Notes under the pieces: generated by a model
Seen by the model: only the letters and a program-made list of their open reading frames with translations
Database searches by the model: none
Told to the model about the DNA's origin: nothing
Shown: piece by piece, positions 40,560 to 52,955 of the stretch
Position numbering within the stretch: position 1 is the stretch's first letter
Layout of the letters: the number at the start of each line of letters is the position of its first letter
Translations under genes and position numbers: made by a program
Assembly: GCF_043290135.1 (NCBI RefSeq)
Contig: NW_027464588.1
Location: 1,995,501 to 2,059,500, forward strand
Length of the DNA stretch: 64,000 bases
Reading direction: 5' to 3'
Source of the DNA: Rhipicephalus microplus
Taxonomy: Eukaryota > Arthropoda > Arachnida > Ixodida > Ixodidae

Positions 40560-42839
40560 TTAGATCAAACGGATGATGCTGGCCTCTTTCATGCCTTTGT
40601 GTTTATTGGTAATGCGCCTAATGAGGCGCATCGTGTTAGACACTCTGGCTTCAATGTTGCGAACTGTCTCTCCGTTGGTACCCTTACTTTCTATGATCAA
40701 ACTTAGCACTCTGATTTTGTCCACGGTTGGTATGGCGTGACCATCGCTTGTAGTCAGTTTTATATCAGCGGGTGCCTGCGCTTGGGGATGTTGTTTGGAT
40801 GGCCGACCTCTAAGTGTAGGGCGATATAGCAGTAGCTCAGATTTCTCCGCCGAGCAGGATAGTCCAGTTCCTTGTAAATACCGTTCGACTGTGTCAATCC
40901 TCTCCTGTAATCTCTCTTCAATGGAACCGTCCCTACCGTCGCACACCCAGAGGGTGATGTCGTTGGCGTAAATGGTGTGATGAAGTCCTTGGATGGTTTG
41001 AAGTTTTGAAAGAAGACCAATGAGGGTGAGGTTAAACAACATGGGAGATATCACGGAACCCTGCGGGGTGCCCGCACTTCCTATGGTTATTTCGGACGAC
41101 CTGAGTGCTCCCACAGTGATCGTGGCCGTTCTGCCCGTAAGAAATGCCCTAATATAGTTGTACGTGCGAAGCCCCAAGTTTAGGGTATTGACCTGATTTA
41201 GAATGGTGCTATGCGTGACAGAGTCAAAAGCCTTCTTCAGATCAAGACCAAGTATGCCCTTAGTGGAGCGTCCCGTACTGTCTATGATGTGATGCTTAAG
41301 CTGCAACATGGCATCCTGCGTTGAAAGATGCCTGCGGAAGCCAATCATAGTGTGTGGGAAAAAATCATTGTCTTCGAGGTAATTTGTCAGTTTAGCAAGG
41401 AAAGCGTGTTCCATCAATTTGCCTATGCAAGATGTTAAGGAGATGGGCCTAAGATTGCCAATATTCAGTGGTTTGCCTGGTTTCGGAATCAGAATCACCT
41501 TGGCCATTTTCCAATGCGGGGGCAAGATTCTGGTGTTCCAGCAGTTATTAATATAGTCTGTGATATGCGTGATCGACTCATCGTCCAAATTGCGTATCAT
41601 CTTATTCGTGATGTTATCCGGACCTGGTGCAGATTTGGTGTTAAGTTTTTGTAGGGCGGCACGGATATCTGCTTCGGTGAATTCTTCGTCTAGAGTAGTG
41701 TTGATCTGGCCCGTATAATCTGGATGCTGCTGAATAGGAGCCTGAGAGATATATTTGAGCTCTACCTCCCTAAGAAACTCCTCGTCGGTGCCCTTGTAAG
41801 CATGTATTAGTTTGTTGATGGTTTGTCGTTGGGCGGTTTCGCTGTCTTCTGGGTCGAGCAGGAACCGTAGAAAATGCCAAGTTTTACTAAGACTTAGCTG
41901 CCTGTCCATCGCATCGCAGGTTTCATCCCAGTGTTGCCGGCTTAGCTGTGTTGCATACATCTTTATCTCTGTGTTGAGGAGTGCTATGCGTTTCCTGAGG
42001 TTTCTGTTGTGTTTCTGTGTCTTCCACCTCTTTTGGAGCGATTGCTTTGCCTCCCACATGTGGAGGAGCCGGCTATCGATCTCTTCGAGGTGTGCCTCGG
42101 GAGGTACGATTCGGGTGGCATCATTAATATCCTGTTTAAGCGTGTGTATCCAGCCCTCTATGTCGCTGATGGGTTGGACCTGGTTCTCACGTGATTTGCG
42201 GATCTGGGTCCAGTCTACCAACTTTAGCACTTTTCCCGTGGGTTTACGTGGCCCACCTTGAACATGTACCTCGATGATGTAGTGATCGCTACCCAGGTCC
42301 TCTAGGGTATTTTTCCAGGTGGCTGCTGATGTGTTTCTCGTGAACGTCAGATCAGGCGTTGTGTCTTTAGTGGAGCTAATGCCCGCACGTGTGGGTGTGC
42401 TAGGGTTGGTGATGAGAGTTAATCCCTCTTGCTGCGAGTCAAACCAGAGGGCCCTACCTTTAGGAAACACATAAGAGTATCCCCAGGCAGTGTGTGGTGC
42501 GTTGAAGTCCCCCGCTATTAAGATGGAATTTTGGCCAGTGATGTTGAGGGCGCGTTTAAAGAGTGTGAGAAATTTGTGCTTCTTTTGTTTAGGGTTGCTG
42601 TATATGTTTAGTATAAAAAGACTTTCCTGTGTCTTGCGTTGCGGAACGAGTTCAATAAATATATTGTCTATATTGGTAATTTTCGTGTCGTGTTGCGTGA
42701 ACGTATGGTTTCGTCTAACTAGGGTGGTAAGGACAGTCGTCTCCCCGTTGGCATGTCCGATGGAGCGGTAGCCTGCCAATTTAGCGAGACAATGTGTCTC
42801 CTGCAATAAAATGATATCGGGCTTAACTTTCCCCTTAAG
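40560..42839 (-). pseudogene. I-2 ORF2 part 1: endonuclease and RT
   Basis: After the in-frame TAA at 42837-42840 the frame encodes the endonuclease (ILLQETHC, IAGDFNAPH, LGSDHYI) and the RT (MAKVILIPKPGK, LRPISLTSCIGKLMEH, GLDLKKAFDSV, GTPQGSVISPMLFN). The expected YADD reads YAND, with codon AAC at 40962-40964, so a catalytic metal-binding aspartate is lost. It ends at a TAA (40560-40562) inside the RT thumb. The endonuclease start motif (IWQWNCR) lies upstream of the first stop. Confidence 0.85.
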
Positions 42840-43163
42840 TTATTGGTTAAGATTTGCTTGCTTATTCGCGTAGCTTCTACAATTCCATTGCCAAATTGTG
42901 TAGGCGTGATTTCTAGCTATATGATGAGATGCAGGGGGTAGGAATGTCGCCGGCTGTATCACACTGAATGCCGACGAGGAAAGTTGCTTTACATTCCCTG
43001 TGGGGTCCGGTCCGCTAGGTGGCAGAGGGGTGATTCTAGCCTCCACAGCGATGAGTCGCTGTGGTAGGTGTTCGTTTTGTTGCTGGGTAATTTTAGCTAT
43101 AGTCTCTTCGCGGTCAGTAAGGGCTGAGATCAGTCGGGATGCGTTGATCATCCACTCATTTAA
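42840..43163 (-). pseudogene. I-2 junction: ORF1 end and ORF2 start
   Basis: This is in the same frame as both neighbours. The first part (MINASRLISALTDREETIAK) looks like the tail of an ORF1 coiled coil. The last part (YTIWQWNCRSYANKQANLNQ) is the start of the endonuclease. In I-3 the ORFs are in different frames, so an indel has probably brought them into one frame here. Confidence 0.65.
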
Positions 43164-44738
43164 TTATTTGACTGATTGCTGAACTTCCTTCAGGACTTTA
43201 TTCTCGGTCGTCACGCGTGCGGGTTTGTATTCATTGGCCTGGGTTTTGGCTCTGCGCTTGGGAGGTGGTGGTGTTGTACCTTCCTCCATTTTTTCACTGG
43301 GTGTAACAGCTGAGAGCGGTGGTTCTACTGGTGGAGCATGTTTTGTTGTTTTATAGTGGTGTAACTCCTCCTTGAGGGTCCTGTTTTCCTCTCCTAAAGC
43401 TGTCATTTTCTGGTTACATTGTGCTAACATCTGCTTTAGCTGTGCTATTTCAGCCTCTAATTTATCAAGTTTGCCTTGAGAAGCGGCCTCCTCAGACCCC
43501 GAGTGCGCCCCTTTGACTACGTCTACCCAGCCCACCTTGAAGGTTGCGCCAGGTCCAGGTGTACGGCTCCGAGATGGTGACTGCGACCGGGAGTGGCGCC
43601 GGGAGCGGGGCCGGGAGCGGGGCCGGGAGCGGGGCCGGGAGCGGGGCCGGGAGCGGGGCCGGGAGCGGGGCCGGGGGCGGGGCCGGGGGCGAGACCGCGA
43701 CCGAGACCGCGACCGAGATCTCGACCAGGCTTTCTTTCCAGGCTTCCGGGTAGGGGTAGTGTCCCTCTGCTCGAGGCTGTTGTCGACAGGCGTCGGCTTC
43801 GTTTGGCAGTCTTCATATTGTTGTTGTCGCTCCCATCGCCGGCGTTTCACCAGGTACGGCGTCTTGTAACGTGCCCTGCACGCCTTCTCGGCCGTCTGGT
43901 GGTCACCGCCGCATAGTTGACAAGTGGGCTGGCATTGGTGATCTTGCGAGGGGGGGGGGTTGGTCGTACCACTGTCACGGCACACGTGGTCTTTCGGGTT
44001 CGGGAATACATCTGCGCGGTGCCCCAGGCGACCGCATTGGTAACACGTCTCTATCTGTTTGCGGTAAAGGAAGCACTGCAACATGGCCCCACCGTATCGA
44101 ACGTATGTTGGCACGCGAAGACCAGCAAACAGTACGATCACCGTCGTTGTGTTGCTGAGGCGTTTTGAAGCGATGGCTGTAGGGTTCTTTGTTGTAATCA
44201 CATTAGCTGTAATATCTCGGGCAGTATCTTCCAACGGGATATAACGTATCACGCCTTTTGACGTACCGTCTGGTGCTCCTTCATATGCGCTGGTATCGTA
44301 CGTCTTGTTGCCGACCACAATGCGAGAGATTTTCTGGTATCTATCAGCATGCGCCTCGATGGGTGGGCTCACAACGATGATATTTTGCTGGAAATTTGGG
44401 CATATTGTGTCCTCATCTTGGGCGTCTCTCGGAATTTCAGCGGCGTGGTAAAGGCTAGTCGCCAGTCGGGCGGCTCCATGATCGGTGAGTCGAAGGCCGC
44501 CTTTAGGTCGGATGATGATCTTGTAGTCACCTCGAGGCAGAGGAGGCATCCGGCTTGATCTTGTTATTTAACTCAGGCATTGCTCACGCCGTTTCCTGCT
44601 GTTATTCCCTCGTTGAGAATCCGCACCGGGTTCTAGTGATTGCCCGCGGGTCGACTTCTTTGATCCTACGGTGCTCCATCCTGTACTTTCTTCAAATTCT
44701 TCACGAGAAATGGGTTCTCCCTCCACAGTGACCTCCAT
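43164..44738 (-). pseudogene. I-2 ORF1 with SR-rich domain
   Basis: The start at ATG 44738 is supported by similarity to the I-3 N-terminus (VEGEPISREEFEESTGW against VEGEEISPTEFGKEQGW). An in-frame TAA at 44568-44570 interrupts it. It then resumes with MPPLPRGDYKIIIRPKGG and runs to a stop at 43164. Zinc knuckles are CYQCGRLGHRADVFPN (cysteine replaced by phenylalanine), a degenerate second finger (CRDSG) and CQLCGGDHQTAEKAC. A long Arg-Ser/Arg-Pro dipeptide domain follows at about 43590-43740, then a likely coiled coil near the end. The RS-type domain recalls host SR splicing proteins. Confidence 0.82.
43590..43700. repeat. 12-bp GC-rich tandem repeat encoding the ORF1 RS/RP domain
   Basis: GGGAGCGGGGCC-type units repeat about seven to eight times. 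On the coding strand they give SRPR/RPRS dipeptides. The open frames on the plus strand here are artefacts. Confidence 0.9.
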
Positions 44739-45074
44739 TTCTTCTCAAAAAGTCGGACGCGTCAAACGCGCCGACCGGCGTTTCTTGGTGCCCGCAGAGC
44801 TAGGCCGGCCTAGGCAGCAGCGTCTCTGGCAGCTGCGCTGCCGGTGGCTTGGCAGGCGTTAAGCCTATCTCTCTCGCTAGCGTGGTTGACAAAAATGCGT
44901 CGGTAAAGGTGTCAAAATTCAAGTCCCCACCTGGAACTTGGTGCCGGGCGATTCCTGATGACAAGCTGAATACGCGGGTACCAAAGTCTTGTGGGCTTCT
45001 AGGTGACTTCCATTGCAAAACATTCGTTGAAACCGGAGCCCACACGACGCGCATCCACTCGCTCCGACGAGAGC

Positions 45075-45523
45075 CGAGTCGTATATAGTTCTAAATAAAT
45101 TGTAGTTCATCATGAGTTGAAGCCTCTGGTTGTCTTTGCTTGACTGCAGTCTGGACGCAGCAAGCCTCAAGTATGCCACCGCAATAAGCTTGTTGACGAT
45201 GTTAGTTTTTTCCCCCAGTTAGGAAAAAGAACATGAAAAATTGATGCGGCGTAACACTTAGAGGTACAATAGGTTGTAGAAGCCAATCGACGAGTAATAA
45301 AAAGGTGATGTATTGTTTCCTCTGAGAGAGGTTGTTCATCCCACTTGTAGAATGCATTAGAGATAGATCGCGTTTACACGCAATAATCCGGACTGTCGAT
45401 TCGTTTCACCTCCGCAGTGTACGCGGGTGGCGTCTTCGACCATTCTTATGCTAAACGCATACGTGCGAGTAAAGGCAGTGACCAACCATAGTCTGCGTAT
45501 AACAGTAACATCGCAAAAAAAAA
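45075..45523. other. I-2 right TSD and flank; no gene
   Basis: The TSD copy is at 45075-45088. The remainder shows no coding or repeat signal and no P450 I-helix or haem-loop exon. Confidence 0.6.
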
Positions 45524-47076
<1,553 letters not shown>

Positions 47077-48688
47077 GCGTGCAAGTGCTATTGAGCTTCC
47101 TGCCATCTACTGGCCTGTCTGAACGACTCAGAGTGGAACGCTCTCGTGTGTGCGGGCGTCCATGCTTTGTTGTTATTTATATTTCTGCCTCGATTCCCCT
47201 AGCTAATCCCGTATTTCCCCACTGCAATGTTGGGTAGTATATTAGATTCCGGCATCCGGTTAACCTTCCCGCCCTCCTCTTTTTCTCTCTTCTAGATACA
47301 AGGCACATCATAGTGGGAAACCGTGCATTATTGTTAACAGACTGAAATATTTATCGAGGCTGGAAATTGAACCGAAATCATAGCAGCTAGGAGCACTACA
47401 CATATAAGCCTCCAGTGCAGGTGAAGGCGAGCACTCTCAGCAATGAGCCTGTTTTTGTCGCGGCAATAAGACGAAATTACAGTCGACTGCGAGAACAGCA
47501 GCAACAAAAACACCGATGACGGCACAGATGTGTTCGCGACGCAAAAATGTCGAGTGAAACTATGGAATGCAACAAGCCGCGCAAATGTCGAGCCGTCACG
47601 GCAGTTGAGTTAGTGCATTGTGCTGGCCTTTAGACATGAAATTGACGTTGCCCTTTGTATGCTATAGCTTGCGGTGATTTAGTCTCCCTCGTTATGTTTG
47701 AGTGTGTTTTTAAAGCTTGTACATTTTACGGCTACATATTCCTCGGAAAATCGCGCTCGTGACCGTCCGTAGCATAACGTGTTGCGTCAACGCTTCTTCA
47801 CCAATGCTTTCGTATAGAGCTATTGTATTTTACCCTTGGGGTGAATGCGGTAACTCTACTCTTGTAGCAATCGCAGCGCCATCTAGGAGTGGTCCAGCGT
47901 ATATAGTGATTGTTAAAGCCAATGACTCCTTAGTAAATAAATACGCAAATACATATGCTTCAACGGCTTCATTTCAAGTTGGCTTGGCTACTGCAGAAAA
48001 CCGATGCTGTAACCATCACGTTAAAGGCGCACGTTCTAATAATTCATCCACCGTACGATATCCTGAGTGATTAAATTTCTCTAACACTAAGAGGCACGCC
48101 TGTCCTTGGTCTGGTTGCTCGCAATCACTATATCTCATTTTGCGGGAATGCCTATTGACATTGAATTTATATACCTTTCAGATGCGAAGCTTCTCTTGCT
48201 GGGCATGTGTCCTAAATAGAGTTTCCTAAATATACACTAGAAGGAATGCTGGCGCCAGTGTCTGTGTGAGCTGCAACGCTCGGCACTTCAGTGAGGATGT
48301 TAATGATGGGTAGTAAACAAATTTGCCTAATATTTGTACTTCTGGCTCCATGTGTCTTCGTGTGGCGCGGAGCTGTTTTCTCACGGAACAAAAATCAGCA
48401 AATGTTTAGTGGTTGCGCTTTACCACCTTACTTTTTTAGGCTTGTCATTTAAAATGTGGTCACGAAGTTTGAAAGGGCTCGTTCTTTTCTTCGAAAGCAA
48501 AACAAAAAACAACCGAAACACAGCAATAAACGAATCCACCATTGCGATTCGTCACCTGCAAGCACAAAGACTAGCAAAATCCGTGTACTATACTCATCCT
48601 TCCCATGGTCGCTGAACGATCGCAGCGCCAGAGTATAGTTAATTTAGGAAACTCTATGTGTCCTGCGGCGTCGGCCATGTCAACACTA
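47077..48688. other. No gene recognised
   Basis: Non-coding by eye. Short open frames lack motifs and splice context, and no P450 exon was found. Confidence 0.5.
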
Positions 48689-50862
48689 GTGTTGCACAAT
48701 AGGCACCTCCATTCCATTCAAATTCCATTACGGGGAATTGCAACTTGCCCTAATTCTATTCATTCCCATTCCGGAAACGGTCAGCATGTCAATTACATTT
48801 CTACAATTCCTCAACGATGGAAAGGCAGATCTTGATAGCTTTATCTAGCTAATTACAACTGTAACAATATATAGTCAATGTCATCGGATACATAGCTGCA
48901 AAACTACGCAAACACTTTACCACGGTCGAGGAATATTAGCATAGCAACTTGTCTCATGCAGTACAACCCCACTAATAGTTTCGATAGGAGCACTTCTCTC
49001 GTCACCTATGGTATCTGCATGGTCAGCACAATCTAAACAAAAAAAAGTTATTAAGCAGTTGGCAACGCATGTATTTCCTTGTTTCGAGTGTATTTTACTA
49101 CCTTCGCAGTCGTTTTATTTAAAGCCAGCAGCTGGCAAAGATAGAAACTTTTGCCGTTGCTAACCAGGAATGCTTTTTTTTTACTTAAGTAACTACTGAG
49201 CCACATACGTTGCGAGATCTTTCGTAAACACCACCGTCTATCTTGGAGTAATTATGACACTCAAAAAAATTTCACCAATCTTAGTGTTGTTGATTACTTT
49301 GGAATGAAAATTTTCTTCTAAGTGATGACACACATATATAGAAGGGCACACGATCGTGTGTACAAACGGCCCATTTTTTTTTCTAATTTATATTGCTGCT
49401 AAGCAGTACGCAGTGTGCTATTTCAAAGTAGGAGCATAATCAGCCTTCAAACTGCTGCTACAGTACACTATACCGGCTCAGTCTTGATATTTCATGTGTG
49501 CGTTTGCGTGTATATCTTCGTCTGCGATTCGTTCATGACTCTATGTATGTTGCTGGGATGCGTACTGGCCATGGTAGTTACGTGAGGTAGCTATAGTGAC
49601 CACTGCTTCATATACGTGGACAATTGCACTTCGCTTATTATCATGTACATACTTTTGTAATTGATTTATCTTGATGTAGCAATATACATGCACATATAAA
49701 CGCTTGTTAACTAAAAGTAGTAATGTATTAATTATTCCTGTAAGCACTATTGACGAACTATTTTGCAAGCTAGCAAGTTTACCCACCCGTTTTACTACCT
49801 TCACTTAATAAGAGGTTAGTGATTTTTCTTACAAGTAAACGGGTAGTGTTCAGTTAGGTGAATAAGCCGGCCTTTTTTTGGAGAAGTGCAAGTTTAAACA
49901 AGTGATGCCTTAACGTTGTTGAAGCTTAAATGCGTTAATGCTGAAATGACGACTTAGTGAAGCGTAGCGTAGAGATTCGGGGAGGTGCTGCCTTGGTTAC
50001 ACGGGATCACCTGCTTTGGCTGGCTACCCGAACTAATGCTTTCAAAAGCCTATCTTATATCTCTCTGTATGGTTCAGGTGCTAGAACAGTTAATCGTGCA
50101 CACAGTTCACACATAACACAGCTCATCGTATACGAGTATGTTCTGTGCTGACCTACCCACCTTTGCGATATTTTCAGGCAAAGGCACCCATTGGTGTAGG
50201 CAGGGGAGACAGGAAAAAAAAAGGGGGGGGATGTAATATAAGGCGAGACTGTGCACAAGCTGGCATACGAAAGCTTGCAGTAAAGAAAGCATAGTAGCAG
50301 TGTCAATGCGCCTTACAACTTAGAGAAGCACTTTTTTGAAAATGCGTCTGAGTCACCGAATACAGTAGACGCAAGAACAAAGTGAAATATCGGGAGACAG
50401 CAGGCGGCTGAGGCGCCACCAAGGGGAAACAATCACGTGGTGTTAGGTGAATACGCTGCAACCGCATAGTTCTGCAAGACGGACATCATGGCATAGAGCC
50501 ATAGTTACGCGAAGATTAGAGGAAAACTTCGCAGCAACACATCTATATAGGGATAGAATTATGGTATAGGTGCGTTGCTTACATATGTACCATGCCTGTA
50601 ATCAGCCAGGCCTATTTAAATTACTGTATTTGACCAAGCCATTTTAAATTACTGCTTTATTTTTTAAATTTCAGGGTCTGACTTTTATTGTTCGAAGTTT
50701 GAAAAACTACACTTCGACGAAAATGTGCTGTTTTTTTTAAATGTAATTCTATTTCCATTCCACTCCTCCAAGCTTTGTCACCATGCCATTCCATTCCGGG
50801 ATCACGGAAATCTGGAATGATCCCGGATTCATTCCAATGCTAGAGTGGCAACTCCGCGACTC
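48689..50862. other. Possible hAT-like non-autonomous element; no gene
   Basis: Left end AGTGTTGCACAATAGGCACC runs into CATTCCATTC-rich DNA. The right end, read inverted, is AGTTGCCACTCTAGCATTGG followed by similar GGAATG-rich DNA. Both resemble the CAGTGTTGCCA ends of hAT elements. No 8-bp duplication or transposase was identified, so this is only a suggestion. Confidence 0.3.
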
Positions 50863-51654
50863 TGGTCCGTACCTACACTACGCATTCGCAACTCTCCTCC
50901 TTCTTCTTTCCAACAGCTGCGCGTTCCTCTTTCCATTGCTCTCCTTTCACCTGTTTGCCAGGATCAGCCACCTTTTGCCCTCTCCTCTCCTGCACTACCC
51001 TACCCTGTTGTCCTTTCCCACGCCACTTTGGCCTCGTGCCGAGCGCCCCGTCTATCCCCTCCCAATTTCGCGTAGCACACGTCATCGTTGCCGGGCTGCT
51101 TGAAAAACGCTCTACATCCGGTTGCCGCGAGTCCAGCTGTCGTCTCCGTCAGTTGGGTTGAAACTGCGTGTTTGCTGGTGAACAGTGCCTACCGTAATCG
51201 TGCCGGTATGAACCCTGCATTGCGCTCACACCTTCAAAGGATCGCCAACGCGATGTACCCGTACAGGGACACGCCCTGCCCCGCACGTATTGCACGCACG
51301 CGGGCCACATGACGAACAACAACAATCAGTGCGGACAGCTGCTTGCAGACTGACCGCAAGTCGTAGGTTCTTCGACCACTCACAGCATATTCGGCTCGGC
51401 GCGTCAGAGATGTGGCACGGCGCGTCACGCGGAGGCCACGAAGACCCGGAAAGGAGGAGGGATTGTTTGTTGGAATTTGTGGCGTGCCGGTGGCTCGTAG
51501 TGTTGCCATGCGAAGAATAGTTGATCGCGACGGCATTCTGCACACGATGGGCGCGCTTACTTGAAATGCTTGAAAAAATATCGCCGGTGGTTTACGGACC
51601 GTTTAAGGGCAGCCTTCCAGAAAAAAAAACATTCAATTAAAGATTATAAGAATA
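50863..51654. other. No gene recognised
   Basis: A pyrimidine-rich stretch (50880-51070) and moderately GC-rich DNA. It could hold promoter or untranslated sequence, but no coding frame can be supported. Confidence 0.45.
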
Positions 51655-51755
51655 TGTAGGTTTGAAAGTCCCTAAACCGCCGTATGATCATGAGAGGCGC
51701 CGTAGTAGTGCAGCGCTCCGGAAATTTCAACCACCTGGGGTTCTTTTAACCGAAA
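51655..51755 (-). repeat. Tick repeat R, copy 2
   Basis: GTCCCTAAACCGCCGTATGA, GCGCTCCGGAAATTTCAACC and ACCTGGGGTTCTTTTAAC match the retroposed repeat at 17059-17182 with divergence. No flanking duplication was recognised for this copy. Confidence 0.7.
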
Positions 51756-51910
51756 TTTGAGAAGAGAGGGTGACGGCATTTTTGCCTCCATCGAAAATGC
51801 AGCCGCCGCAACTGAGATTGTCAATAGAGAGAGGCAGTGAGTGAGTGAGTAAAAACTTTATTGAACATGTCCGGCGTCATTGAGCGGGGTGGGGCTGCAA
51901 GCACCCCGGC

Positions 51911-52955
51911 CTAGGTGACGGCCTCGAGTCCTTGGACCCGGGCGGCATCCTGGGCTTGCCGGAAGGCCCACAGTTGATCGGCAAGGTCGTGGCTGAGCAG
52001 AGCCGCCTCCCATCGCGCCTCGCGGTTCGAGACTGCCATGTCTACCGGGTTCGTAGGGGACTGCTGCGCGTTACTGGTACACTTCCACAGCATGTGCTGC
52101 AGCGTCGCTCTGGCTCCGCACGCCTTACACGCGTCGGACGTATAAATTCCTGGGTAGCAGAGGCGAAGGATCACCGGATTCGGGTACGTGTGTGTCTGTA
52201 GTTGTCTCCAGGCAACCTGCTGTTTCTTGTTTAGTTTGGCGTGGGGTGGTGGATATTTGCACCTGTTCAGTCTGTAGTGTTGCGTGATGTCTCTGAAAGT
52301 GGTCATGCGATCCCCCCCCCTCCCCCCCCCGTCCATTCCCGCATCGCTGTCGAAGTGTGTGAGACATCGGGACTGTCGGCAGGCGTCGCAGCTCGGCGTG
52401 TAAGTCCTCGAGCCGCGGCGTGGGCAGTCGCGTTGCCCGCAAGCGGAGGGTCCGTGTGGGCGGGGGTCCATACGAGGAAACTGTCGTTTTTGCGGCAGAT
52501 GTTGCATTCGTGAATTTGGAGAATGCGGGCCGCTTCGCGGGAGATCCGGCCGCTGGCGTAGTTGCGTATCGCCGCCTGCGAGTCGCCTATTATCACCTCG
52601 GCGTCCGTGGTGGCTATCGCGAGGGCTATGGCAGCTTCTTCGGCCGCCTCCGTCTCTTCCGTGCCTATCGTCGCACTCGTGACGCAAGTTCCTACATGAT
52701 TCGTGATCGCGATCGCAAGCCGCGGTGGCAGTCGTAACGGGCCGCGTCCACGTAAACTGTGCCTTTGCTATTGCCGAATTTCTTTTCAAGGTCTCGGGCG
52801 CGCCTGTTGCGCCGACCGATGTGATGTGTCGGGTGCATGTTCTTAGGCAACGGCATAACGACGATGCGCTCGCGAATACGTCTGGGTATCCCGACCTTTT
52901 CGCTGCGCTGCGTATGGTAGTTGATACCCAGTGTCTCGAGGATGTGTCGACCAGT
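51911..52955 (-). pseudogene. I-3 ORF2 C-terminal part: RNase H, frame-broken
   Basis: After the TGA at 52956-52958 coding resumes as TGRHILETLGINYHT and leads into GTVYVDAARY. Reading must then change frame to follow ITNHVGTCVTSATIGTEETE and AEEAAIAIAL, GDSQAAIRNYASGRISREAA and WTPAHTDPPLAGN. It changes again at the C-run 52312-52330 to give DITQHYRLNRCKYPPPHAKL and the terminal motif CKACGARATLQHMLWKC. RNase H motifs are therefore all present but spread over three frames. Homopolymer miscalls could explain the last shift. Confidence 0.8.

Larger units (their letters stand above)
39263..45074 (-). mobile_element. Full-length I-group non-LTR retrotransposon (I-2)
   Basis: A 5,812-bp element is bracketed by a perfect 14-bp duplication CGAGTCGTATATAG (39249-39262 and 45075-45088). 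Its 3' end on the minus strand reads TTAATAAAGTCTATCTCT. ORF1 and ORF2 can be followed from 44738 to 39369 in a single reading frame broken by four stop codons (near 44568, 43164, 42840 and 40560). The RT catalytic motif is altered. It is complete in length but dead, and it belongs to the same family as I-3. Confidence 0.9.

Noticed and set aside
43513..43916. Plus-strand Gly/Ala and Arg/Glu-rich frames
   Set aside because: They are antisense shadows of the I-2 ORF1 RS domain repeat.
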